Source of the DNA: Galbibacter pacificus
GTDB taxonomy: Bacteria; Bacteroidota; Bacteroidia; Flavobacteriales; Flavobacteriaceae
DNA: 64,000 bases
Direction of reading: 5' to 3'
NCBI RefSeq assembly: GCF_029603165.1
Contig: NZ_JAQSVC010000002.1
Coordinates: forward strand, 682,001-746,000
Both the position numbers and the translations under genes were made by a program. This document shows, one piece after another, positions 35,293 through 43,813 of the stretch (its first letter is position 1; each line of letters begins with the position of its first letter). The notes below the pieces were generated by a model, which saw nothing but the letters and a program-made list of their open reading frames with translations, ran no database searches and was not told where the DNA came from.

Positions 35293-35377
35293 GGAGAAAT
35301 GGCAGAGTGGTCGAATGCGGCAGTCTTGAAAACTGTTGAGGGTCACACCTCCGGGGGTTCGAATCCCTCTTTCTCCG
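35293..35377 (+). tRNA. tRNA-Ser (anticodon TGA)
   Basis: The acceptor GGAGAAA pairs with TTTCTCC, the anticodon loop is CTTGAAA with anticodon TGA, a long variable arm is present as expected for serine, and GGTTCGAATCC is the T-arm. CCA is not encoded (GCTG follows). Length is 85 nt with discriminator G. It reads UCN codons. Confidence 0.96.
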
Positions 35378-35400
35378 CTGAGAGCGTAACAATCTCAAAC

Positions 35401-35436
35401 AAAATCCCGTAAAACACCAGTGTTTACGGGATTTTT
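35401..35436 (+). terminator. Intrinsic terminator of the tRNA-Ser transcript
   Basis: AAAATCCCGTAAA and TTTACGGGATTTTT form the stem, with inner pairing ACAC/GTGT, 23 bp past the tRNA. Confidence 0.88.
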
Positions 35437-35509
35437 CATTTTATGGCATTTCATTTAAATTTAAAGAATAACAATAGAAAAGAGAAGAATTCTATTTGTA
35501 GTATCCTTT

Positions 35510-35878
35510 TTATAAATGCATTAATATATTAATTGTAGCCCCGTTGGGGTCTTTTACAAAAAACCTCCTTACGCCCCATTCTTCATTGGTAAGTGGATAT
35601 ACAATTTCAATTTTTTGTTCTTTTGCGCGGTTGTACAGGTAATCAACATTGGAAACTTCCACAGAAATAAAGATAGCTGTATTGTCCAAAGGTTTGTTCC
35701 CGGTGTTTTTAAAAACAGAGATTTGGGCCGTTGGGTTGTCGTTGGATATAAATGTTAATATCCAGCCCATGTCCATTGCTAGCTTCATCCCCAGGAATCC
35801 GTTATAAAATTGCTTACTGCTTTCTATATCGTTTGAATATATATTAGGAACCACTCTTTGTATGCCAGTATCTTTCAT
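35510..35878 (-). CDS. VOC (glyoxalase/dioxygenase-like) family protein
   Basis: The 122-residue protein has the paired beta-alpha-beta-beta-beta units of the vicinal oxygen chelate fold: IQRVVPNIYSNDIESSKQFYNGFLG at the start and VRRFFVKDPNGATINILMHL at the end. The typical metal ligands are incomplete (no His at the first strand), so an enzymatic role is uncertain. A GTG ten codons upstream is possible, but the ATG at 35878 gives the usual fold start. Monocistronic; function unknown. Confidence 0.85.
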   Translation of the reverse strand: MKDTGIQRVVPNIYSNDIESSKQFYNGFLGMKLAMDMGWILTFISNDNPTAQISVFKNTGNKPLDNTAIFISVEVSNVDYLYNRAKEQKIEIVYPLTNEEWGVRRFFVKDPNGATINILMHL

Positions 35879-36113
35879 TGAATAGTTTTTTGTTTGAATT
35901 TTAGTCACCTTTAATTAATAAAAATATTTTTGGCATATTTTAACAACACATAAGCTTTCCATATTAAAAAATTGCCAAAATATTAATTTTAAGTCACTTA
36001 CCCTTTAAATTATACATAACTTTAAGTATGTTAATAGTGGCGGATATCCCAATGGTACAGGGATTTTAACCCGCATACTACATTTAAAACACAAATAGAA
36101 AGATAAAAACAAT

Positions 36114-37988
36114 ATGCTTAAATTCAACAAACTTGGTAAGAAAGAAATTGCTGAAATTGTTACTATCCTGGAGCAGGATGAGGAAGTAAATTGTTCGTTG
36201 CCCGGAGGAGGATTATTACATATTGAATCGGGATTACCCTACATGGTGGTATATAGAAGGCATAAAGAAAGAAATCATTTAAAGCGTATTGCCGTAAATG
36301 AGGCTTCATATTTACTTATTGGCAATAAGGATTTTAAAAAATTTCAAAAATTAATTATCGCTATTTCAGATGTGCTTTCTGCAAAGTATAAATCGTTTCT
36401 AGTCCTTGAACTTTTTCTGGCAAAAAGCAAGACCAAAACCTTCAAGATTAAAGGACCGGAAGATATTTTACCGTCATTTTTAAAAACTTTAAAAGAAGCT
36501 TTAGACAATTTAGGCAACAACGCTTCTAACGGGCATCTTACTTCAACCATTGAAAATACTACCAAAAGGCAGCCAGAAGAAAAAGCAGCTTTATTAACAA
36601 TTGGTAAGGCCAAACAATGCGGGGCATTATTGGTGGGCCTCGAAGTGCCACCCGTTTTTTACGATGAAAAATGGAGGTTTTACCCCGTATATTTTAGAGA
36701 ATTTAAAGACGCGCTTATTAATGCCATTCACAAAGCTATATTTGAATATGTAAGGGTGCAAACTTCGTGTGGGGTGCAAAGTTATCAAGCCCTTGGTAGG
36801 CAATCGTTGAAAGAAAAAGTTTTTGAAATCGATAGGAAACTCTCTAAAATAGAGCGTTCATATAAATTTTTATGGTTGGTATCGCCATCTAACATTTACA
36901 ATATCAAAAAAACTTTTTTTGAATCGGGATACCATAAAATATTAAAATACCACTACCGCTTGTTACCCATAGACCCCGATATTTTAAAGCGTAACCTCTA
37001 TAACTTAAGAATTGAGGAAGTAGACGATCCCGCCATGTCTCATTTATTCCGACAGAAAAGAGAGGAACTCGATCTACAGATATCAATGCTAAGTGAACGC
37101 GGAACCCCTAACTTCTTTTACAACAGCATTAGACTCTACGGCAACGTCGATGCTATATTGCACGAAACTGCCAAAGCAATACTTACCGAACTCCCGGAAG
37201 AAACAGAAAGAGAAGATTGCCCCTCCATGGACGCTATGGAATTTAGCGCCTTTGCAAGAAAGGAATTTGCCTATTTTAAAGACCAGAATACCGATTTTAA
37301 AAGCAAGATACACTTGCGTAAGGACGTAAATATTATGATGGTAAACCAAGGCGAATTGTACATTCCTGCCGATTATAAATCTTGTAGAACCGAAGCAAAA
37401 GCACTTATACAGCACGAAGTGGGCACTCATGTGCTCACTTATTTTAACGGAAGCAAACAACCTTTGGAACAATTATCTACCGGACTGGCCGATTACGATA
37501 CCTTGCAGGAAGGCATTGCCGTTATGTCTGAATACCTCTCTGGAGGGCTTACGGTAAACAGGCTGAGAATACTTGCCGGAAGGGTTATAGCCGGAAAGGC
37601 TCTTATTGACGGTGGTAATTTTAGGGAAATCTTTAATTTGTTGTTCTCCCAATATGGTTTTTCCAAAGAACACGCCTTTAATATTACCTCGAGGATAATG
37701 CAAGGGGGCGGTTTCTTAAAAGATATTATCTACCTAAAAGGCTTGGTGAAGCTTCAGCAATATTTAATTGACGATGGCGATTATGAACAACTATTTGCCG
37801 GAAAATTTGGGTTTCACCATATCCACATAATCAACGAGCTTATTCAGCGTAAGGTTCTGCATAAAGGAACATTAAAACCAAGTTATGTATATGAAGACTT
37901 TTACGAAGACAGGCTTCAGAAGATAAAAAACGGCATGCCCATCCCGAAAATGGCCATAAAACAGACCGAGATGAGCAATACCGCATAA
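36114..37988 (+). CDS. DUF1704 (QEGLA-motif) metallopeptidase-like protein
   Basis: The 624-residue protein carries the HExxxH zinc motif HEVGTH (His434, Glu435, His439) and the QEGIA motif at residues 465-469, which identify the DUF1704 family annotated as flavohemoglobin expression-modulating. The same family includes the eukaryotic tubulin tyrosine carboxypeptidase MATCAP, so peptidase activity removing a C-terminal residue is plausible. Residues 1-330 are an additional mostly alpha/beta region. It heads a three-gene operon with an ATP-grasp ligase (28 bp later) and an AstE/AspA deacylase (11 bp later), suggesting a make-and-trim amide chemistry. No signal peptide: cytoplasmic. Confidence 0.9.
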   Translation: MLKFNKLGKKEIAEIVTILEQDEEVNCSLPGGGLLHIESGLPYMVVYRRHKERNHLKRIAVNEASYLLIGNKDFKKFQKLIIAISDVLSAKYKSFLVLELFLAKSKTKTFKIKGPEDILPSFLKTLKEALDNLGNNASNGHLTSTIENTTKRQPEEKAALLTIGKAKQCGALLVGLEVPPVFYDEKWRFYPVYFREFKDALINAIHKAIFEYVRVQTSCGVQSYQALGRQSLKEKVFEIDRKLSKIERSYKFLWLVSPSNIYNIKKTFFESGYHKILKYHYRLLPIDPDILKRNLYNLRIEEVDDPAMSHLFRQKREELDLQISMLSERGTPNFFYNSIRLYGNVDAILHETAKAILTELPEETEREDCPSMDAMEFSAFARKEFAYFKDQNTDFKSKIHLRKDVNIMMVNQGELYIPADYKSCRTEAKALIQHEVGTHVLTYFNGSKQPLEQLSTGLADYDTLQEGIAVMSEYLSGGLTVNRLRILAGRVIAGKALIDGGNFREIFNLLFSQYGFSKEHAFNITSRIMQGGGFLKDIIYLKGLVKLQQYLIDDGDYEQLFAGKFGFHHIHIINELIQRKVLHKGTLKPSYVYEDFYEDRLQKIKNGMPIPKMAIKQTEMSNTA

Positions 37989-38016
37989 AAATTACTTAAA
38001 CAAAAAAAGAAAAAAG

Positions 38017-39066
38017 ATGAAAATATGCTTTGTATTAAATAAAATTGAAACAGAAAAAGCCGCAACTTCTGTAGCACTTATGACAAAGGCCCATGTAAAA
38101 GGACATGATGTTTTTGTAATGGGCGTTGGCGATTTTAATTTTGAATCCAGCGGTACAATTACCCTCAACACAAAACAGGTCCCAAAGGGTACTTCAACAA
38201 AATCTCCAAAGAAATATTTGGAAATACTGCAAAGTGCCAAGGCCAAAGAGAAAAAAATAGTATCAACCGATGTGGACGTACTTTTTATTAGAAACAACCC
38301 TACTGAAGAAGGTGCTACCAGGCACTGGGCAGAACAAGCCGGAATAGCCTTTGGCAGAATGATCCAGCAACAGGGCGTTTTAGTTTTAAATGATGCCTAT
38401 GCCCTCTCTCATGCTTTTATTGATAAACTTTATTTTGAAGAACTTCCAAAAGACATAAAACCGGCCTCCATAATTACCAGAAAAAAGGAGAATATTTTGT
38501 CGTTTTGGGAGAAAAACAATAAAAGAATTGTATTAAAACCTTTGGAAGGATCTGGCGGAAAAGATGTGTATTTAATTGATGAGCATGAAAAAAATACCAA
38601 TCAGATTATAGAGACCATTAGCAACCATGGGTATGTTATTGCACAAGAATATTTACCTGCCGTGAAAGATGGTGATGTTAGGGTTTTATTAATGAACGGA
38701 AGGGTCTTGGAAGAAAATGATGAGAAAGCTATTATTAGAAGGGTCAGCGGCAAGGGAGAATTTAGGAGCAATTTTAAGCAGGGAGCCACAGCCGACAGCA
38801 GCGAACTTACCAAAGAAATGCAATACATTATCGATCTTACGGCGCCCAAATTAATTAAAGACGGCCTCTTTTTTGTAGGGTTGGACATTGTTAAGGACAA
38901 ACTTATTGAAATTAACGTACTAAGCCCCGGTGGCCTTGATAGGTTTTCGGATATTGGCCTTCCCGATTTTACAAATACTGTTATCGATGCCATAGAAAGA
39001 AAGCTTTATTATAAAAAGAAATACAAAGGGCAACTATCAAACAAAGTGTTGGCCACAATGTATTAA
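38017..39066 (+). CDS. GshB-like ATP-grasp ligase
   Basis: The 349-residue protein has the ATP-grasp layout of glutathione synthetase: a Rossmann-like N-terminal part with VLNDAYALSHAFIDKLYF, the glycine-rich KPLEGSGGKDVYLID loop (about 172-186), the VAQ/IAQEYLP hinge and the metal-binding end LIEINVLSPGGLDRF (Glu and Asn ligands). It should join a carboxylate to an amine with ATP. No gamma-glutamylcysteine ligase is near, and flavobacteria of this kind use bacillithiol, so glutathione is not a certain product. The context suggests a peptide or small-molecule amidoligase. Confidence 0.88.
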   Translation: MKICFVLNKIETEKAATSVALMTKAHVKGHDVFVMGVGDFNFESSGTITLNTKQVPKGTSTKSPKKYLEILQSAKAKEKKIVSTDVDVLFIRNNPTEEGATRHWAEQAGIAFGRMIQQQGVLVLNDAYALSHAFIDKLYFEELPKDIKPASIITRKKENILSFWEKNNKRIVLKPLEGSGGKDVYLIDEHEKNTNQIIETISNHGYVIAQEYLPAVKDGDVRVLLMNGRVLEENDEKAIIRRVSGKGEFRSNFKQGATADSSELTKEMQYIIDLTAPKLIKDGLFFVGLDIVKDKLIEINVLSPGGLDRFSDIGLPDFTNTVIDAIERKLYYKKKYKGQLSNKVLATMY

Positions 39067-39077
39067 ATTAGATAACT

Positions 39078-39986
39078 ATGGATGTTGAAAGAATTATAGG
39101 AACTTATACAAGTAACAATCCAGGTCCGCTCTTATTTGTAACTGCTGGAATTCATGGAAACGAACCCAGCGGGGTTCTAGCCCTGCAAGATGTTTTCAAG
39201 GAGCTAAACCATACAAAACCTACAATAAACGGCACGTTGGTGGGTGTTTCTGGAAATAAAACCGCTTTGGCAAAAAATGTACGCTATATCGACGAGGACC
39301 TCAACAGGACCTGGACCGAAGAAAATATAAAATCCGGAAAAAATACTTCGCACGAACATACAGAAATGCATGACATTATAAAAATCCTGCAAACATATCT
39401 GGAAAAAAAACACAGCAAGAATTACTTTTTGGATTGCCACACTACCTCATCGGCAAGCCTGCCTTACATTTCGGTACAGGAAGTAAACAATAATGATGCT
39501 TGGGCACACCGCTTTCCAACTTATATTGTTAGAGGCTTTAGCGATATTATAACTGGCGACATAGACCATTATTTAAGCAGGATTGGCATTACGGGTTTTG
39601 TTTTTGAAGCAGGTCAGCATACCAGCAAAAAAGCCATAGAAAACCACGAAGGCATGATATGGCTGGCCTTGAAGGAAGCCTGTAATTTAAAACTGGAAAA
39701 TTTATCCTGTTATCCCGAATGCGTTACCCGCTTTTCCGTAGACAATGCCCCGGAACAAAAAACTTTTAAAATTTTATATCGGCATGCCCTAAATAAAAAG
39801 GATCAATTTAAAATGGAACCGGGCTTTGAGAATTTCAGCAAAGTAAAAAAAGGACAATTTCTCGCTATGCAAAATGGGAAAAAAATAACAAGCAAGTGGA
39901 ATGCCCATATTTTTATGCCATTATATCAAGCTCAAGGCGATGATGGCTTTTTTATTATTGATGAAGTTGAACCTACTACTGTTTAA
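39078..39986 (+). CDS. Succinylglutamate desuccinylase/aspartoacylase-family deacylase
   Basis: The 302-residue zinc carboxypeptidase-fold enzyme has TAGIHGNEPSG with zinc ligands His26 and Glu29, IDEDLNRTW (Asn-Arg substrate clamp) and the third ligand His121 in LDCHTTSS. AstE, AspA and related enzymes cleave N-acyl amino acids. Eleven bases separate it from the ATP-grasp gene, so the hydrolase may reverse or trim the ligase product. Whether the substrate is an N-acyl amino acid or a peptide tag cannot be told from sequence. Confidence 0.9.
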   Translation: MDVERIIGTYTSNNPGPLLFVTAGIHGNEPSGVLALQDVFKELNHTKPTINGTLVGVSGNKTALAKNVRYIDEDLNRTWTEENIKSGKNTSHEHTEMHDIIKILQTYLEKKHSKNYFLDCHTTSSASLPYISVQEVNNNDAWAHRFPTYIVRGFSDIITGDIDHYLSRIGITGFVFEAGQHTSKKAIENHEGMIWLALKEACNLKLENLSCYPECVTRFSVDNAPEQKTFKILYRHALNKKDQFKMEPGFENFSKVKKGQFLAMQNGKKITSKWNAHIFMPLYQAQGDDGFFIIDEVEPTTV

Positions 39987-40122
39987 GTATTTTTTTTTGA
40001 CGCAATTGGCATAAAACGTAATCCAATGCCTTTTTAAATCTTTTTTTAGCAGTTTCTTATAAAACATTAAGCAAGTTGTTTTGTATTTTGTAATTACCCC
40101 ATTGAAAATTAGATAATTGATT

Positions 40123-40704
40123 ATGAAAAATAAGGAATATAATAAAAAAAGGGATTTTTCTAAAACAAAAGAGCCAAAGGGAAATTCAAGAAAAAAAGAT
40201 ACAAACAGTCAAATTTTTGTCATCCAAAAACACGATGCCACCAATTTGCATTACGACTTCCGGTTGGAGATAGACAATGTTTTAAAATCATGGTCTGTAC
40301 CCAAAGGTCCAAGCACAGACCCAAGCATTAAGCGTATGGCAATCCCCACAGAAGACCATCCTCTGGAATATGCCAATTTTGAAGGCACCATCCCAAAAGG
40401 ACAATATGGCGGAGGCACCGTTATGATCTGGGACAAAGGAACCTATAAAGACTTAGCGGAAGAAGGACAAAACGTATCCGATTCATACAAAAAAGGCATT
40501 ATAGAGTTTTATTTGCAAGGAAAAAAACTACAAGGCGGTTATAGCCTTATACGAATGAATTCTGGTAAGATGAAAGGAAATTGGCTTTTGATAAAAAAGG
40601 ACGATGAAAAGGCAGATGCCCGACGAAACCCCGTTAGTACACAAAACAAAAGTGTAACAAGCAACAGGACACTCAAAGAAATTGCAAAAGAAGAAGCCAA
40701 ATGA
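40123..40704 (+). CDS. LigD-type 3'-phosphoesterase domain protein
   Basis: The stand-alone 193-residue protein matches the PE domain of bacterial LigD. HDATNLHYDFRLE holds the catalytic His37, His43, Asp45 and Glu49 cluster, and PKGQYGGGTVMIWDKGTY is the second family block. The basic N-terminal tail (residues 1-30) is probably disordered. PE trims 3' ends (3'-phosphate, ribonucleotide) before joining. The ATG at 40123 is preferred over a TTG six bases before. Its stop overlaps the polymerase gene by ATGA, so the two halves of LigD are separate coupled genes here. Confidence 0.92.
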   Translation: MKNKEYNKKRDFSKTKEPKGNSRKKDTNSQIFVIQKHDATNLHYDFRLEIDNVLKSWSVPKGPSTDPSIKRMAIPTEDHPLEYANFEGTIPKGQYGGGTVMIWDKGTYKDLAEEGQNVSDSYKKGIIEFYLQGKKLQGGYSLIRMNSGKMKGNWLLIKKDDEKADARRNPVSTQNKSVTSNRTLKEIAKEEAK

Positions 40705-41510
40705 AGATACAAGGAGTACCAATTACACATCCCGATAAAATATTGTTTCCAGAAATCGGCCTGTCCAAAATAGAGATGGTTAATTATTACAAAAGGGTTG
40801 CAAAATACATGATACCCTATCTAAAAAACAGGCCCCTTACTTTACATAGGTTTCCCGATGGGGTGAACAAACAGGGGTTTTACCAAAAAAATGCAGCCGA
40901 TTATTTCCCGGATTTTATTAAAACGGTACAGATAAAAACCGAAGAAGGGGAAAATACCCAAATTGTATGCAACAATAAAAAAAGTCTAGTTTACCTGGCC
41001 AATCAAGGTACTATTGGTTTCCATATTTGGTTGTCCAGAACAGATAAATTGCGTAAGCCCGATAAAGTTGTTTTTGACCTCGACCCCTCAAAGGATTCAT
41101 TTAAAAAATTAAAAGAAGGCGTAAAAATAATCAAGGCGTTTATGGCAAAACAAGGAAAAGAATGTAACGTAATGACAAGCGGGAAAAAAGGAATCCATAT
41201 CTGGTACCGCATTCGAAGGACTACTACTTTTGAAGATTTACGTCCTAAAATAAAACAATACGCCGAAGAACTTGAAAAATTGCACCCCGAAATTTTTACT
41301 ACGGCCATTAGAAAAAATAAAAGGAACGGAAAAATTTTTATTGATTATCTTAGAAACTTTTATGCACAAACCTCCGTTTGCCCTTATTCCCTGCGACCAA
41401 CCAAAAATGCCGGCATTGCCATGCCGCTTTCCTGGAGCGAGCTGGACGATATCCCGGCTTCTGACCATTTCAATGTAAAAAACATTGATAAACGACTTAA
41501 GTTTAAATAA
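40701..41510 (+). CDS. LigD-type polymerase/primase domain protein
   Basis: The 269-residue protein matches the POL domain of LigD: THPDKILFPEIGLSK at the start, VVFDLDPS with catalytic Asp126 and Asp128, SGKKGIHIWYRI in place of SGGKGLHV, and IDYLRN with the third acid. It adds ribonucleotides at broken DNA ends. There is no ligase (LIG) domain in the gene or beside it and no Ku gene in the window, so a full end-joining pathway is not encoded here. Overlaps the PE gene by 4 bp. Confidence 0.92.
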   Translation: MKIQGVPITHPDKILFPEIGLSKIEMVNYYKRVAKYMIPYLKNRPLTLHRFPDGVNKQGFYQKNAADYFPDFIKTVQIKTEEGENTQIVCNNKKSLVYLANQGTIGFHIWLSRTDKLRKPDKVVFDLDPSKDSFKKLKEGVKIIKAFMAKQGKECNVMTSGKKGIHIWYRIRRTTTFEDLRPKIKQYAEELEKLHPEIFTTAIRKNKRNGKIFIDYLRNFYAQTSVCPYSLRPTKNAGIAMPLSWSELDDIPASDHFNVKNIDKRLKFK

Positions 41511-41524
41511 TTGAGAATGCAGGT

Positions 41525-42481
41525 TTATACCACATTTTCATCAAAAGTATCTTCTACCATAATGGTTACATCGTGTATTTTCCAATGATAGGCCAATAGT
41601 TCGTCCTTGGCTGCTTCAATTTTTCCATCCAGTGCAAAACCCTTCATTGGTATTATGTACAGTTCTCCAAAATATACCATTCCGTGTTCCCTGAACCTAA
41701 CCCTTACCTGTTTTGCCCAGGGCCATTGTTTTGCCAGTTTTTTAATTTCTTCAACCAGATTGTCCTTTTCATTGTTTTTCACATCCATCGGGTGGCGGTC
41801 CATCAAATCGGCTATAGCATTTTTAAGCCCTTTAAAACCATCTTTAATTACCGATATGGATATAAACAATGCGGCCGAGGCATCGGCCCACCAAATTCCA
41901 AAACCAACGCCCAAAATACCTATAATGGCCGCAAAGGCTGTCATATAATCCGCTTTTTGAGTAGTTGCATCTGTAAATAATATTTTATTGTGCATTTTTT
42001 TGGCCAGTGGCATTTTTTTGTACCCCAACCACATGGCCGGAAAGGCACTGTAACACAATGTTAACATCATTAACCACCCCATCCATATCTGGGTATTAAA
42101 AACATATATACTTCCAATAGTGGGCCGTTCTGCCTTAATAAGGGTAATTGCGGAATCTATGGCCAAAAAGCAGCCCATGGCAAACAAAGCAACAGAGCCA
42201 GTTAAAAAAGCAATGCTGAAAACCTTATGGAACCCATAGGGAAATTCTTTGGTGGCCGGCTTGTTGTATATACGGCTGGCTATTAAAAAAGATATTGCCG
42301 GCAAAATACTCAAGGCATCTTCCAGCCAGGCAGTCTTCATGGCTTGCGAGGAACCCATGACCAAAAACATCAAAACAATAACCGTTAATAAATATCCAAC
42401 AGTCAACCATTCGTAAAAAATTGCTTTTTTAAGGGTTTCCTGCAAATATGGGGGCAATGCAAATTTTCCTGTTATTTTCAT
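41525..42481 (-). CDS. Cation diffusion facilitator family transporter
   Basis: The 318-residue membrane protein has six predicted helices and a C-terminal cytoplasmic ferredoxin-like domain (about 225-318). Metal-site acids are placed as WLEDALSILP near residue 53 in helix 2 and DATTQKADYMT (about 170-180) in helix 5, as for CDF proteins; the HxxxD pattern of ZitB-type zinc exporters is altered (Asp in place of His), so the metal may be iron, manganese or another ion. It shares ATGA with the upstream small lipoprotein gene. Confidence 0.85.
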   Translation of the reverse strand: MKITGKFALPPYLQETLKKAIFYEWLTVGYLLTVIVLMFLVMGSSQAMKTAWLEDALSILPAISFLIASRIYNKPATKEFPYGFHKVFSIAFLTGSVALFAMGCFLAIDSAITLIKAERPTIGSIYVFNTQIWMGWLMMLTLCYSAFPAMWLGYKKMPLAKKMHNKILFTDATTQKADYMTAFAAIIGILGVGFGIWWADASAALFISISVIKDGFKGLKNAIADLMDRHPMDVKNNEKDNLVEEIKKLAKQWPWAKQVRVRFREHGMVYFGELYIIPMKGFALDGKIEAAKDELLAYHWKIHDVTIMVEDTFDENVV

Positions 42482-42930
42482 CGCGCTTTATTTTTTTCCA
42501 TAAAGGATTCCAATTCCATCACCAGTTTATTTTCGCCTTTGGGTACTAACAATACATGTTCTTCGTCGTAGGTTTTTGTTAAACCTGCTTTCTCTTGCCA
42601 TATGGTGTTTTTTTTAAATCCTCCAATAATGATATGAATATCGGCTTTATTGAGTTTTTTTATCAACTCGCTTTCGGTTCCTTCTATAAGTTGATATGTA
42701 ATGCTTTTTTCTGAACAAAATTCCTGTAACAAATCAATTTCCGACCCAGAAAACCCTGTATTGTCATGTACGGTAAACGGCGGATTTACAACTACCCCTA
42801 TTTTTAGTCCGTTAATTTGCGCGTCCAAAACCGAATCTCTTGAATCTTTGGGTAATTCACAGCCTACAAAACTTATATTAATGAACATAAGAAGTAATAA
42901 CCTTTTTAATATGAATGCCAATTTTTTCAT
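42478..42930 (-). CDS. Truncated solute-binding-type lipoprotein (PBP family 3-like)
   Basis: The 150-residue protein begins MKKLAFIL with lipobox SFVGC (Cys near residue 24). After it, LKIGVVVNPPFTVHDN, GSEIDLLQEFCSEK and ADIHIIIGGF follow lobe 1 of a family 3 amino-acid-binding protein, but the second lobe is reduced to about 40 residues, so the family's normal 230-270 residues are cut to half. The stop overlaps the CDF start in ATGA, so the two products may act together, for example metal sensing or delivery at the membrane. That coupling is inferred only from position. Confidence 0.72.
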   Translation of the reverse strand: MKKLAFILKRLLLLMFINISFVGCELPKDSRDSVLDAQINGLKIGVVVNPPFTVHDNTGFSGSEIDLLQEFCSEKSITYQLIEGTESELIKKLNKADIHIIIGGFKKNTIWQEKAGLTKTYDEEHVLLVPKGENKLVMELESFMEKNKAR

Positions 42931-43144
42931 TTTTCTATAATTTGAAGCGTTTTTCAATATTTTACAAGAACTATAACTCCACTTCAGCCTTTTTTATTTA
43001 TTACAACCTATTAAAGTTAACTTAATTTCCCCATAAAGTAATGCATATCAGATGGATTCAGTCAAGGTAAAAACGGATTGTGATAATTCTCTCGGGTTAA
43101 TCTGCATAATTTAGGTATCTATCAAGTTAATCAATTTTATCATT

Positions 43145-43813
43145 ATGAATTCTATTAACCTTCCAAAGGATAAAATAGTAAGGAATATTCAAGATTTTAT
43201 CGTTCATAAAGACCACTCCTGCCTTATGGCTCGATCTGTAATGGCCAGCAATTCATTAAGAACAGTTATTTTGTTGAATAGTTCCATCAATGAAATTAAA
43301 AAATTGTATCTTACAATAGAGCAGAACAGACTTAATGATAGCCCTGATCCAAATTCATTCTCAACGATTATTGCTGTTTTCCCAGAAATAAACATTTCTG
43401 ATGCTATTCTGTTCGAGGATTTTTTATGGGAGGTATTATACAAGCTTAATTCAATGGACAAATATGATTGGGATCCTTCCGTAAGCAAAAAATTACAAGA
43501 CAACAATTATAGTTTTAGCATTGCGGGAACTGCTTTTTATGTTGTAGGAATGTTTCCCAATAGTCCCCGGAAAGCCAGAAGAATGCCCTATGTTTCCCTT
43601 GCTTTTAATCTACATCGCCAGTTTGAAAGACTTAGAAAAATGGGGGCTTACGAACAAGTAAAAAAAAGAATACGGAACAGGGATAAAAACTTACAGGGAG
43701 ATATAAATCCCATGCTAGAAGATTTTGGAGAAAGCAGCGAAGCCAGGCAATATAGCGGGCGTATGGTAAAGGGACAATGGAAGTGTCCTTATTTTGAAAA
43801 ACCAAACAAATGA
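43145..43813 (+). CDS. YqcI/YcgG family heme N-hydroxylase, GntA-like
   Basis: The 222-residue protein carries the family blocks HKDHSCLMA near the start, AFYVVGMFPNSPRKARR (about 132-148), YVSLAFNLHRQFERLRKMGAYE, and the C-terminal NPMLEDFGESSEARQYSGR ending in KCPYF. These are characteristic of the YqcI/YcgG family, which includes GntA (guanidino N-hydroxylase of guanitoxin synthesis) and arginine N-hydroxylases using heme. A guanidino compound is therefore the likely substrate. The stop overlaps the next start (ATGA), starting a three-gene coupled operon. Confidence 0.88.
   Translation: MNSINLPKDKIVRNIQDFIVHKDHSCLMARSVMASNSLRTVILLNSSINEIKKLYLTIEQNRLNDSPDPNSFSTIIAVFPEINISDAILFEDFLWEVLYKLNSMDKYDWDPSVSKKLQDNNYSFSIAGTAFYVVGMFPNSPRKARRMPYVSLAFNLHRQFERLRKMGAYEQVKKRIRNRDKNLQGDINPMLEDFGESSEARQYSGRMVKGQWKCPYFEKPNK

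Noticed and set aside
38017..39066. Glutathione biosynthesis operon
   Set aside because: No gamma-glutamylcysteine ligase is near, and the neighbours are a QEGLA protein and a deacylase.
42478..42930. A complete amino-acid ABC transporter binding protein
   Set aside because: It is about half the normal length and no permease or ATPase is adjacent.
43096..43132. GTTAATC repeat (43096-43102 and 43126-43132) as an operator of the GntA-like operon
   Set aside because: The 30-bp spacing is not a whole number of helical turns, and the motif is short and AT-rich.
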